DNA of 64,000 nucleotides from the NCBI GenBank assembly GCA_030141605.1, contig JAQGDQ010000054.1:124001-188000 (forward strand), written 5' to 3'. Shown piece by piece: positions 1 to 10,894 of this stretch. The notes beneath the pieces were generated by a model. It did not search any database. It was not told where the DNA came from and saw only the letters and a program-made list of their open reading frames with translations. The DNA is from Tubiluchus corallicola. Its lineage: Eukaryota; Priapulida; Priapulimorpha; Priapulimorphida; Tubiluchidae. Position numbers and translations under genes: made by a program. The stretch's first letter is position 1; each line of letters begins with the position of its first letter.

Positions 1-117
1 AGGACTTCAATTTGAGACATTTCACAACATGATTGTGGTCGTGTTGCACCGTAGACGGATGATACATGGTAAACTTTACAAAAAACTAGAAATTCATCTC
101 TAGTATTCTACGTCATC
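1..117 (-). other. NPDC1 3' untranslated start
   Basis: Sequence downstream of the NPDC1 stop codon on the minus strand, running off the window. It should be 3' UTR; no poly(A) signal was identified in these bases. Confidence 0.6.
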
Positions 118-1311
118 TTATCCCTCTGAATGTTGATCTTCTCCTGTATCACTGGGAATTGGTGTACGGTTGTCAGAAAATAAAGGATTTTTTACTTCCA
201 TTTCACAAGTCTGCAACAAAAAGCATAAAATTATAAGAAAAAATAACCAACATACAAAACTGAATCACAAAAGTAACAAACTAATGAGTTTGCCTTATTA
301 CGCTGCACTTATAGTTTTATAATGCTCAAATACTACATAGATAAATATTAAATAAATAAAAGAAACTGATGTTCTGTTTACTTCTTGGTCAAAATTATGT
401 CCAAGCTAGAATAAGTAAACAAACTACATACCGGTGCTAGACCTGGGCATTCGTAAACAGTATAATCTCCTTCTTCATTTTCTTCGTCACTTTCTTCATC
501 ACTGGCATTGTCCTTCATCTCATTGCTCGCCCTGCAAATAAAGCAAATAGGCATGACTGAGAACTGTAACATGTACACAGTTGCTTTACAAATATTTGTG
601 CAACATTGCATTTCACAACATAAAGAACAAACTCAGTGATCAGCCGATCATGTAAACCTAAAAAATCTTGCAATGAGATTTTTTTGTTTATTGTTCATGT
701 TTATAAGCTTATTGTACCTAGATTGCTAGGCAAACTAGGAAATGTATCGTTTTACAATCAAAAGTAGTTGTAAACATTCTAATGCATTTATTAGTTAAGC
801 ACAAAATAGAGTTTAAGAAATATAATATATAAGTAGAAAGGCAAAACGTAAACGACTTGATAAACTGTCCACAAATTACTGACGAACTTAATGAACTGAC
901 GAATTATATTTAGCAAAAATAAAATTTGAAAATGACTGTGATAAAAAATCATCCTTTTGTGAAACACATGTTGTCCTTGATCTCTAAAAATCCAAGCATC
1001 TATTTTTGTTAAAATCTTTGTAATTAAAAACTTTTTATAACATTTCAGGTAAATCAATAAGAGTGATGCAAAATGCTATTATGAGTTGTGAAAATTTTAA
1101 CGAAATTTTTGAAAAAATAGTGTTTTATCTGCTAAACCAAGCTTACTTTTCCATTGCTATCATCTGTTGTTTTTGGTGTTGATAGTGGTACATCTGTGCA
1201 CTGGCTGCAAGTTTCCTGTCGCCACCAGTTTGCTTGGCATCTTTATTAGGTCCTGTAACACCATATGCTGGGTATTCGACATCTGATGCAGCTTTCACAT
1301 TCTTTTGCAAC
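118..1311 (-). CDS. NPDC1: NPDC1 exons 7-9: conserved cytoplasmic tail
   Basis: Exon 7 (1147-1311) encodes the juxtamembrane tail with a tyrosine motif (VEYPAYG) and the near-invariant MYHYQHQKQQM block. Exon 8 (432-531) encodes an acidic run (DEESDEENEEGD) followed by YTVYECPGLAP. Exon 9 (118-210) supplies TCEMEVKNPLF and an EG terminus before TAA. The acidic cluster and tyrosines look like sorting or phosphorylation signals, which is inference. Intron donors are GTAAGC and GTATGT, acceptors tttgcag and gttgcag. This is the part that identifies the gene. Confidence 0.93.
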
Positions 1312-4300
1312 CTGTAGAAAACAAAACAAGATCAAATTGTTGTAAGCAGAACCAATCAAAATTCATTCATTAAAGAGTCACTAGTGATTAGGAAAGTTAA
1401 CCTACCTGTACCAACAATAGCCTGCTCCTACCAGCCCCGCAATAGCTGCCACACTGCACACTGCAACAATCACTGCAAATACAGAAAGATAATGTAAATT
1501 GACAACGAACCATTTTAGGTTTTTAACAATGATAAGTAAACATCCCATTACAAATTAATCTTTCATGCTTTAATTTTCTTTCTACAATTTCAGAACTTAC
1601 TTATAAGCTACCAACAAAACAGAAAAAAACTGTTTTAACAAGTGTCAGTATGAAATATAAATTGCACAATACGTACAAATAAAAACAAGTTGGTCAAAAT
1701 GGCCATGCAGATTTTGGGTTCCAGGTTTTTGTAAGTCTTGGTATTGTCTAGCTGGTGTCGGCATTGGCTCGTGAGTGTGACCTTCATGTATGTCATTCTG
1801 AGTCTCTGAATTTTCATCTGGTTTCACGTAATCATTAGCAATTGGTTTTTCAACATTCACAGTCTCTTGAGGTTCTTTCACTTCGTAATTTGCTTCAGCT
1901 ACGTCACTGTTAGTTTCTTTTAAGTTATCGAGTTTGTTGCTTTCTAAGATAAAGAGAAGAAAAATATAAGTAATTACAACTTCATAAGCAAAATGCATGT
2001 CAGTTAGGCAAACAAATATATATATATTATGATCATATCTGGAGTCACATGTCCTTTGACATAATCCTTGCAATCACTTTAGACCACGCTGGCCTGTCAG
2101 CTGCAATCTCTCATGTCTCTGTATTTTTGATATCTAGTCTCTATATTGTTGATAAGATCTTTTTGGATAAAACTGATGTAAGTTAGCAGCTGTCCTCCTT
2201 ATGATATCTTTTCTTTCTTCGGTGTTTCTCTGAAAGCTAATTTTAATGGGCTGTCATCTGATATAAATAATAACTACACAACCAATCTGCTATGCCCCAT
2301 CAAGTGGGAACCAAAAAATAAATGGAAAAACAATGTAAAGTAATGCTATAGTATACATATACACATTCGTGTCAATAAATAATGTTACGTGAGCAGTTAT
2401 TATAACACCGCTAAGCTAAGACATCAAACCAAATTATTATTTATGATCCTCTATAACGGTTTCTTGGGAAGTAATGAGATGAGTCCCAAGCTGCTGGTAA
2501 TTGTGGCAAGCAACATTAATGCATCTGCCAAACGCGAAACGATGCCGTAAGCTTGTAATCATCAATTTACGTTCTCTGGAGATGGCTAAGATGAGGCATG
2601 ATGCATGCTGTAAGTTATTGTTTTGCTTGTTTGCATAACTGGTCAATTTTCATCTACTTTCATCAAAAGTAATACAAAAACTATGAACTATGAACTATGA
2701 AATAAGAACTATGAAAAGAAGAAAAATGCAAACCTGATAACTCTCATAAATTAATTACACACCTTTATTTACATGTAATGTATTTACTTGTGCATATACG
2801 CGACCATAACAACAATAAATTTCCAAATACGGTACTCTATGGTGAAAAAGCCTTTTCTGTTTGTGCTCCATCTCTCTGGAATAACTTACCTGTTGCTGTA
2901 TACTCAGCAAACTTATTAGACTCTTTTAAATGGCATCTTAAAACACATTTGCTTAGATCGTACTTTTTACAATGAATTAATTTTTTATGTTTTTTAAGTA
3001 TTTTCAATTTTAATGTATCTTATGAATTTTATATGTATTTTGCTGTTCAGCGTGTTGAATTTTAAATGTAATTTGCCCCTATACAAATAAACTTTATATT
3101 ATGTTACATTTACTTAAAGATAGCTTTGAATCTGTACCAGATTATACAAATGTACTTTTGTACCAATAAAAACGAAAGTATATATTTCTGGAAATTATTA
3201 TTAATTTAAATCTATCCAAATGCAAGACAAACTTTTTAATCAAAATTTTTTAGAACAATAAGAGTGCAGGAGGCTTCATTTATTAATTGTAAATGCTTCC
3301 CTTTCTCGAATGAAGTCATCCCACACAAATACTCGCTACGATAGGGGCTGTGTATGCTTATTACAGATAATGACTTGCTAGCATCGAGTTTGCCTTAGCG
3401 AAATGAGTTTTGTGATTAAATTAAGTGCACGGCGATGAACGATCATATTACCATTATATTACCGTCATGCAAGTAATGTTAGGTGCAGTTTAGCTAGAGA
3501 TTTAAGCAGTGAGCATACATGTCTACATAGTCTACATAGGGAAAGAAGGATACTTGCCAGCTGGCAATAAAACTGGAACCTCAGCTTGGCCCCGAGAATG
3601 GACGTCCACTTCTGCTCCCGCTAACCTATCTATTGTTTCATCCGGCAATTCTTCCAATTCTTTAATGAAAGTAAAGTTGCTATAGGTTCAACAAGTTATT
3701 CATGCACATCTTTTTTTACTTTATAAAGAAAACTTCAAACGTTTCAAAAACATACATAAGCAACACAAACATTTAAAAATGCAAAAGTAGGAAAATTAAC
3801 ACATATTATTTAAAATGAAATATGTTACATAATAGCAAAAATCTAATAGAAGTTCAGTTCCCAAAGTTCACACCAGAAATGAACGGTAAGAGGAATTACC
3901 ATTTGTCGCTCTACGAACACACCCAATAGGCTAATCATACATCATAATAATGCCATCAGAATCTTGTAACTTAACTGCTACAATAAATATAAAACATACT
4001 GACATTTACTTATCCACACATCACAGATAAATTAGCCGTAACCTGTTAAGAAATGTGAACTAACCTTTAGGAACTTGACTTGGACAGCAAATGCCGGCCA
4101 GTGGCAAAAAATCCTGGCAGTAAAAACCACGACCGCAGGTGGTGCCTTCTCGAATGTCACAGAATGCTACATCATTTTCAACAATGTCCCATTTAGGTTC
4201 ACCTTCTGGGCATATTGAGGCTGGAGTTACATATGGATACGGAGGCAGGGGAGTACCTGTCAGTAAAATGCGCATGTGAGATAAACTAAAAATGCGCATT

Positions 4301-7300
4301 TTCAAAATCAAAAGAAGAACATACAAATGCACAAATTAACAAAAACTTGTACGTTAAAACATTCTTCTCAAATTTTTATTCATTCTTGATTCAAATAATT
4401 GTACAAAATAATGATGTAATAAGTTACGTTACTCTTGTTCAAATTAACTAGCCAGAATAAAAGTTTTCAATGAGTTGAGGAAGAAAAGAAAAAAATTATT
4501 TGGTCGTATAATAGAAGAATGAGAATTTAGGCTGGCTTTGCAAAGTTGGACCTGTTAAGTGAAATGGAAGAGAATGAGTGATCTAACAGCAAGGTCTTAA
4601 CATTCACATCTTGACGTCTTAACAATTTTTGAGTGTCTCCTTTCTTTCTTTACAAACCAGAGCTGCCATCATTATAATACAGCTCTCCTGCACATTTCAC
4701 TGACACATAAAAAGCACACATGACTATTTCTTCAACATTTAATATCACTAAAACTCAGAATTCAAATCTGTCACATACAGTAAACAGATGAAAGACATAC
4801 CACATTCAGCTTCGCAGTCTTCCTTGGTCTCAAAATTGTTTCTATTCCCTAAACACCCGCCAAAAGTAAACTCCTCACAACTTTTTGTTTTTTGGTTAAA
4901 ATACCATCGCGGAAAATATCCCCTGCATGGGCCAGAGTCTTTTTCGTATTCGCAAGTTGGGACAGAATCACCTAAAAACAATAATTAAAGTAACTATGAA
5001 TTTCATGATAGACACACTGCAAAAAATCGTGATGTACTTAACACACGCACGCACGCACACACACACACTACTTAAACGTTTTAAAAATTTTAAGTAAGAC
5101 AGGTTGAATTTCGAAAAAGAGAAAAAACACAAAGAGGTGACAAATTACAACGGAGACAAAAATTTAGCTGTGAAGTCTTTACAAATGCTGTCTCTAGTAA
5201 CCGTAAACTTCTATTTTGTGTAACAATCAAACTGTAGCAACAAGACACTTAATGAGTTCATGAATAGTTTTCTGAATAATTTTGATAAAATATAGTAGAA
5301 AACTGCACCCACAATAACATATTAAGCACAGTGAATAAGCTTTTCAACAACAGATTTTGTTGAATAACGTAACTGCCACAGCAAAAAATTCAAAATTAAA
5401 AGCAACAGGAAAAGAACACACAATAATCTCAAAACACATTTCAGGTGATTTTAAAACAGGTTTCAGCTGATACTTCCTGACTTATACCCAAATGCTTGGA
5501 GCCAAATGAAGGTGTGGAACTGCACATTTCCAAAAAAAAACTAATGTAATACATGTATCTATAACGCAGGCTTCACAAAATGCAACAAAAACACCAGTTT
5601 AAAACAAACTGTGTGATTAAATAATGTGAATTATCAAAACTCGCACCTAGTGATTTAATTAATAGATATATACATTGGCATCTCTTGAGTGTGAACACAA
5701 GAAAATATACACCTATAAATGTGTTAAAATCATTATATTTTGAAACTTTTAAGGCTTAACCCTGTTTAACCCTACATCAAATTAAGCGTCGAAATATTAC
5801 GAATTAACACTTTCTAGATCACCCCTGTAGTATAAGTTGTAATCTTGGAGTACGTACACTGCAATTAAATTCTAATTACCGGCACAGCGAGCTACAGTTG
5901 TTAATCTGGCTATCGTTGGTTAAGTATTCATTGAAGCATACAATAAACTCGCATCAACTGAAATTGCTCATTAATATTTTAACGTTATTCACAGGATGAT
6001 TGCAAACGTAATCAAGCTGTCAGCAGGGGCTCTCGTTGGCTGCATAGTCAATGTAAAATGATTCTATAGGAATTAATAATATACACTGTTTTATGTGTTT
6101 ATACACACAATTTTTTTAGGCCTACCACCTTGTTTCATTATCTAAAGTCTTTCGGTATAGTAATTAGTCTATATTGTGTCTAAATTGACCTAACAGAGCT
6201 CTCTTATTTCCAGCAGGCTTGCATAATGCACAATGTCTAATTACAGATAAATGTTTTGCATACTACATGACCAGATTGGTTACATCGCACTTTAAGGCTT
6301 ATAATACAAAAAAGCGCATCCATAAGAGTTCAGAAAGTGCTAAAACAGACTAGGATAATGAAGAAAGTTACTTCAACTCTATACGAGAAACACTTCTTTG
6401 AAACTTATAACCAGAATCATAATTGCAACTTGTATTTTGTGCGAGCATCTAGTGCTCTCTTTTTTGTCTGAGAGCTTCGCACTAATGCTGAATTTACTGC
6501 TACTGTAAAAGCCAGGCAAAACCAGAACTTCCTTATCAAAGGAGAGATGCTAAGAAGAAACCAAGAACCATTAGAGGTGTCTTAGCCAAGTCAGAATGTG
6601 TGAAACGTATGCACATCCTCTATAAGCATTGATATAGTCAGAAACAGGAGGATACACGAAGCCGACCAAATGCAGTTATTCCGGCACACACCTGCTCAAT
6701 AAGAAGGTTCAGCACTGCTTAACTATTGTAGTCAACGTCACACATATAGTGACCACTCAGTCGCTCCTCTTGTCTAAGACTATTGACTAACATCTAGCTA
6801 GGCAGCTGAGAATAGTAGAATTCATTGCAGCACGATGAGATCTCTGTAATTCTCACAACGAGAACTAAAATTTATGTTTGTTCTTCTGACGAATGTAGTT
6901 TAAATTTTAATAACAAAAATCACCATTGCCGAACAAGCAATACATCCGTATTGCTGTCCATCATCATCATCACCATCGTCTTCATCATCATCATCATCAT
7001 CAACATCACTGTAAAACTGTACAAATACCGTAGTTTTTTGTCTAAACATATTTATTTAAATATACAGAATTGTCAATAAAGCAACAAGCTGCTTAACTCA
7101 AGATTCTTCTATAAACGTATTAAAAAAATTAATACCGTAATCAAGAGAAAATCCACATCACACCAATGGCACCATAATTAGTGAGGCCATGAAGTAATTA
7201 GTGAATACGTGGAAGGCTTCGAATACATTCTTATCTATTAATTACGTTGATAGCTCATGTCCGCCCAAAACTGAAGCCTATATTAACGTAAATGACCACA

Positions 7301-8685
7301 TGCAAATTAACAATAGAGTAGTAATGCCCTTTGTTAGAGCTCTCAACTAGTAATTAGCCTCTCATTGCATTAGATTCTAGCTGCAGCTAGTTCCGTTATT
7401 ATGGAAGGTAATTTAGACTCGTTAAATTGACTGAGTTTTCAATCTTGCATAAATGGTGATGTGACATCATCTTTTAAAGTATACGTTCCTCTGAATGTTG
7501 GAGGAATATCAAAGGAAGTTGTATGGTATTTTGAAAGCACAACAAATACGACCAGGCTAGCCTAGGCCCAGAGTGGAAAAGCATCGTGCCGGTCGTATTG
7601 ACAAAACAGTTAGAGAAGCTCCAATAAATCCGTAACTTTTGCGGGCTGGAATGGTCAGATCGGCTGACACTGTGGTTTAATCGACAATGGTTACTGGTCA
7701 GTGGCTGTGTCCAGTACTTAAATAATCGCACTAACCAAAGAGTAAGCATAGCGAACACCCAACAACAGATAAAGAAGTGGACTGGGGTCGGCGCCAGACC
7801 ATTTAAAGCCCAAATATGACGTCCATCTAATGTAATGCCACGTAATGCTAGGTTATGTAATATGCAATAATCTTGATAGAAGAAAAACACTATTGTGATG
7901 CAATCATAGCAAGCCATACTATTCCTGTTCATAGAGGGGGCATTTTGAATTAACCTACAATGGCATGAAAAAGCGCAGTGCGAAGCAGTTTAATAAATGG
8001 TCTATAATCCCGTTTTCATTTTCTCCAAAACTTAATCATCGAGTACATTTCCAGGGCAGAAGTCAAGGTCAAAATAAACACATTTATATTTTATGTAATT
8101 GGGTTACTTTCTACGTAAACATGTAATCAAGTTTATTTTTTAACACAATTAAATTTCAGCAGTAAAACACGCATGAGAAATTTTATTGATTTTCTTGCAC
8201 GGAATTACTTAAACCGTCAGCACAATTCGAACAGACTTTTGACTTTCAGATCACAAAAAGTTAATTAAAATACTAAAATCTAAGCACTTTGGCACGTTTA
8301 TTTGGATCGCATTGTGCGAAGTAATGTTTAACTCGATAAGAGTGTGTGTTATTAAGAGTCGCAAGAAGTGATTTAAAATACCTCAGAAATTAGCAATTAT
8401 GATTCATGTTAAAAATATGCATGCAGTTTGCAAAAGCAAATGCAAAGCATCCAACATTTTTCACTATTTTTGGATTATTTTTCCGTTTTTTATTATGAAC
8501 ATGTTACAATGAAAAATAAACTAAAGTCGAAATAAAAGCTCGATTAAGTGCATTTTATGTATTTTTCCTCAGTGAAGGAAATATATAACATTTTGAAAAT
8601 AGAATTAGGTGATAGTACCTGATAACTGAGGGAGTGTGTGTGCGTGAGCGAGCAAGAGGGAGAGGGAGAAAGACCGAGAGGGAGG

Positions 8686-8729
<44 letters not shown>

Positions 8730-9877
8730 GCTAGTAGATATTTCAACAGCATTTAAAGACTGAAACATTTCACACTTGACTAGCAACTGTCAGTCTTGCT
8801 TTCTGTATTCTGTAAATATAATATCATATTAGAATGAATGGTTTCAGATCAAAATCTGCAAATACTAATCCATAACTTTGTTTATACCTGACTGTACCTG
8901 GTCGAGTACGGTTATGCACTATAGTTTAGAGTTATTCAGTGTTACTCACTTTGCCTCCTAAAGCCTCCTACCCCAGCCCCTTAAAGAATCCCAACTTTTT
9001 AAAACCCAGGTACACATCTAACCCGCAGTACCTAAATACATATAAAACATGAATTTAACTCAAGGGGTTAATCGAAGAACTGATCGATGTCTAATGTCTT
9101 AACCCTTTGACAGAGGTTATTGTTCACACCACACAAATTCCGAAGTTCCTTCTCAGATGTCTACTCAGTAAGTTTCGTGACTTCAGGCCCTCTCACTCTA
9201 GCAAATGCAAACTAACGTGGATTAAAAAATGGGTGACTGACATAATGAAATTATGAAAAATCAGCGTATGGGCTGACCAAGATCCACGATAGAGCACTTG
9301 CAGATAAAAAGTTAAAATCCATTAATGTCTGACATAAATTTTAGGGGCGAATCTCCACCATTTAACTTACTCTGAAAAAATCTGTATAAATGCTGAAACG
9401 TTTCTTAAAAATACAAAGAAAGCGCATAAATTTCAGTAAACAATTTTTAAAACATTTGACTAAATACTTTAAATCACCATTGCACCTTAAACTTCTTTGC
9501 GTATGAGGGATCCTGATTTTCGTGGCTATTAAAGTAAGTAGCCAATTGCGGAAATTCAGCTACATTCAGCTATTTCGTCTACATTTTATTAGCCTGGTTA
9601 AAAGGAGTTAAATCAGCAAAGTTTAATTAAAAAAACATTAATTACAAATTAACTGAACAAACACGAGACCGACAAAATTACGAATAGGTTGCTTGCTCGC
9701 AACTACAAATAGTCAAAACAAAACGAAAATTTACCGCACTAAAATAATGCGAATTTAAGCTACCATATGGTCGCTACTTTGAGCAACATACATACCACTA
9801 GGATTATAATCTATAGAAACGGCATGGCAGAAAATGTCTGTGAGAAGAAGCAAAGTGGTCACCAACACCGGCACCAT
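118..9877 (-). CDS. NPDC1: NPDC1 homologue with Kunitz and lustrin-type ectodomain (complete, 9 coding exons)
   Basis: Coding exons in transcript order (all minus): 9796-9877, 4801-4971, 4065-4256, 3558-3659, 1677-1943, 1406-1472, 1147-1311, 432-531, 118-210. Phases join to 1239 bases, 412 residues plus TAA. The predicted product is a type I membrane protein: signal peptide (1 to about 21), Kunitz domain (C34-C84), six-cysteine lustrin-like module (C100-C142), acidic Glu/Asp/Asn-rich stalk, transmembrane helix about 268-293, then a cytoplasmic tail. The tail carries the NPDC1 hallmarks QMYHYQHQKQQM, DEENEEGDYTVYECPGLAP and MEVKNPLF, close to the vertebrate family. Vertebrate NPDC1 and nematode CAB-1 are linked to neural differentiation and to synaptic/secretory function; the role here is inferred. 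Vertebrate NPDC1 is about 325 residues with a different Cys-rich ectodomain, so the protease-inhibitor-like ectodomain is the oddity. The fourth intron has two possible splice solutions (see findings). Confidence 0.93.
1406..1943 (-). CDS. NPDC1: NPDC1 exons 5-6: acidic stalk and transmembrane segment
   Basis: Exon 5 (1677-1943) encodes a hydrophilic stalk rich in Glu, Asp, Asn and Thr that ends FDQLVFI. Exon 6 (1406-1472) encodes the rest of one hydrophobic helix, LIVAVCSVAAIAGLVGAGYC, followed by WYR. The helix is split by an intron of 204 bases with a GTACGT donor and a tttgcag acceptor. The stop-transfer side begins RLQKNVK, matching the CW(C)RLQ start of the vertebrate NPDC1 cytoplasmic tail. 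The stalk has no cysteines. Confidence 0.88.
2778..3110 (+). mobile_element. Truncated LINE 3' end in an NPDC1 intron
   Basis: A 65-residue ORF carries YGEKAFSVCAPSLWNNLP followed by LDSFKWHLKTHL, the C-terminal signature that follows the reverse transcriptase in CR1/Jockey-type non-LTR elements. An AT-rich tail ending with AATAAACTTTATATT follows, as expected for a 3' UTR. The copy is 5'-truncated and lies antisense to NPDC1, inside its fifth reading intron (1944-3557). It has no intact enzyme. Confidence 0.8.
3558..3659 (-). CDS. NPDC1: NPDC1 exon 4: stalk segment with GC or GT donor
   Basis: The exon encodes the stalk ELEELPDETIDRLAGAEVDV followed by about 15 further residues ending near VLLPA. 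The acceptor is ttcattaaag. Using the strong GC donor (CTG|GCAAGT) at 3557-3556 keeps phase with the acceptor at 1944. A GT donor four bases further (AA|GTATCC, exon end 3554) keeps phase only with a second AG that makes the next exon start at 1939. Both readings give 412 residues and differ only at the junction. Confidence 0.75.
4065..4256 (-). CDS. NPDC1: NPDC1 exon 3: six-cysteine lustrin-like module
   Basis: The exon encodes a Pro/Tyr-rich linker (TPLPPYPYVTP) and then a short cysteine module with C100, C117, C125, C131 and the doublet C141-C142. The C..G.P.....C......C..G..C........G.CC pattern resembles lustrin-type cysteine-rich repeats, which accompany Kunitz domains in many invertebrate secreted proteins. 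Acceptor ctgacag and donor GTTAG; both boundaries are phase 1, so exons 2 and 3 form a symmetric cassette that could be skipped or shuffled without frame loss. The family assignment rests on the cysteine pattern only. Confidence 0.75.
4801..4971 (-). CDS. NPDC1: NPDC1 exon 2: Kunitz/BPTI inhibitor domain
   Basis: The exon encodes one complete Kunitz domain with canonical cysteine spacing C-x8-C-x15-C-x7-C-x12-C-x3-C (C34, C43, C59, C67, C80, C84). It has the GPCRG reactive loop, the FxFGGC motif and a paired NNF. The P1 position is Arg44, which in this family predicts inhibition of trypsin-like serine proteases. The acceptor is tttttag and the donor GTATGT; both boundaries are phase 1, as is typical of shuffled extracellular Kunitz exons. 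The module is therefore an extracellular, potentially functional inhibitor fused to the NPDC1 membrane protein. Confidence 0.95.
5041..5068. repeat. (AC)n microsatellite
   Basis: Alternating acacgcacgcacgcacacac-type dinucleotide run in NPDC1 intron 1. Confidence 0.9.
6958..7008. repeat. (CAT)n trinucleotide repeat
   Basis: Imperfect run of CAT/CAC/CGT triplets with six uninterrupted CAT units near 6984-7002, in NPDC1 intron 1. Confidence 0.9.
8651..8730. repeat. Homopurine tract with (AG)n core
   Basis: An almost pure A/G strand for about 80 bases, with an uninterrupted AG dinucleotide core at about 8690-8726. Long mirror-type purine tracts can adopt triplex (H-DNA) structure; here that is only a possibility. 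Confidence 0.9.
9796..9877 (-). CDS. NPDC1: NPDC1 exon 1: start codon and signal peptide
   Basis: The minus strand reads ATG at 9877, giving MVPVLVTTLLLLTDIFCHAV, a short n-region followed by a Leu-rich core: a typical cleavable signal peptide. The exon continues SIDYNPS and ends with one base of a Gly codon before a GTATGT donor. The Kunitz exon begins with the two bases that complete Gly, so phase and topology both support the join. The ORF is too short to stand out by length alone. The first intron is long, 4824 bases (4972-9795). Confidence 0.85.
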
Positions 9878-10012
9878 CCTCCTAATTAGGATTAGCGAAC
9901 AAAGCACAAGTAATTACGATAACTCGTTACATGATGCTAGTATACGTACTAATATCTCTCAGTATACTAAGTGCTGTGCACTTTCTGTTTCATTCAGAAA
10001 CCCAGAAAGAGC

Positions 10013-10020
10013 TGACGTCA
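10013..10020. promoter_or_regulatory. Palindromic CRE motif upstream of NPDC1
   Basis: Perfect TGACGTCA, the full cAMP-response-element palindrome bound by CREB/ATF proteins, 136 bases upstream of the NPDC1 start codon. The transcription start has not been located, so promoter position is inferred. Confidence 0.4.
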
Positions 10021-10825
10021 CATGCAGCAGCGAATCCAAGAAATCTATCGATTATACTACGACCAATCGGTTCTAAGTAAGATGAAGTCACATTATTGAC
10101 ATTTTGTCGTGTTGCTAGAAGGGATAGACTTGTCGACTTGTTCGCAAAACTCAAAAAACATCGATTGGCGTTTTCCAGCTTAGAGCGAAATGTCCTTTGA
10201 TCCTGCAAACACACTCGCTAGCACATACGGCATTCTGCTGTTATATGTCACTTGGTAATTTGAGCCATTACTTATAAAAGTAAGCCAACTTCTATACAAC
10301 CGCCGCTACCCTTAGCAAACTAACGGGAAACTAAACCCAAAAATTGGTTTAATATAGGCGAGCTTAATTTCAGAGCAAATAAATTCAGTTCAAATTGCTA
10401 GCTTTTCCGGTATAGCTGAGTTTCACTACATAATTATACTTCCCTTAATCAGACGGCATGATATAAGTTATAGCAAAGATCGTACATTTCCCTTATATAG
10501 TAACCATCAGCAATCACAATTTTTGGAGGCTTTGACGCCGGCAGGCGGACGCACGTGCATCCACAGAATTTCCTAAAAAAATTATAGCTAAATAAAGTTT
10601 TTTAGTAGTAAACCAAGAAACACACCAATCCCTTGTTTGTTTGCGCAATCCCCGAGCTGCTTGTGCGTCTAATTTTTTAACCTCTGGGGGCGCCCATGTT
10701 TGGAGGCCTGGTTTATTTGGAAGACCTCGACTCAATGGTAAGGAATCGACTGTGCCGAACAAACCAAACCAAACGCACCACCTCAATGAGGTCAGTTTAG
10801 GGGTATATCAAAGAAAATCCGAGTC

Positions 10826-10892
10826 GTCTGGAAAGTTAGGCTTATTTCTATGTTCGCATAAAAATTAGAATGATTTAGTAATAAAACTACAA
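10826..10892 (+). repeat. Left piece of a dispersed repeat (copy A), split by a LINE
   Basis: About 60 bases beginning ctggaaagttaggcttattt align with 25043-25105 (ctgggaagtggagcttattt) at roughly three quarters identity by eye. The remainder of this copy resumes at 13021, so the LINE remnant between them appears to be inserted into the repeat. Confidence 0.55.
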
Positions 10893-10894
10893 TA

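Larger units (their letters stand above)
4972..9795. other. NPDC1 intron 1, no gene recognised
   Basis: The 4.8 kb first intron. It holds simple repeats, (AC)n near 5041-5068, (CAT)n near 6960-7005 and a homopurine tract near 8650-8730, and otherwise AT-rich unique-looking sequence. A 152-residue minus-strand ORF at 7474-7932 does not resemble any family I know and is probably fortuitous. Confidence 0.6.

Noticed and set aside
4748-4981. Amyloid-precursor (APP) family gene, suggested by the APP-like Kunitz domain
   Set aside because: The membrane-proximal and tail exons match NPDC1, and no APP E1/E2 domain or NPxY tail is present.
6958-7008. CRISPR-like array from repeated CAT units
   Set aside because: A simple trinucleotide repeat without spacers in a eukaryotic intron.
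7474-7932. 152-residue minus-strand ORF inside NPDC1 intron 1
   Set aside because: A short CILHNLALRG stretch faintly recalls the end of Harbinger-type transposases, but no DDE motifs or neighbours support it. It is probably a chance ORF.
8544-8786. Ser/Leu-repeat ORF
   Set aside because: It is the translation of the AG/CT microsatellite, not a gene.
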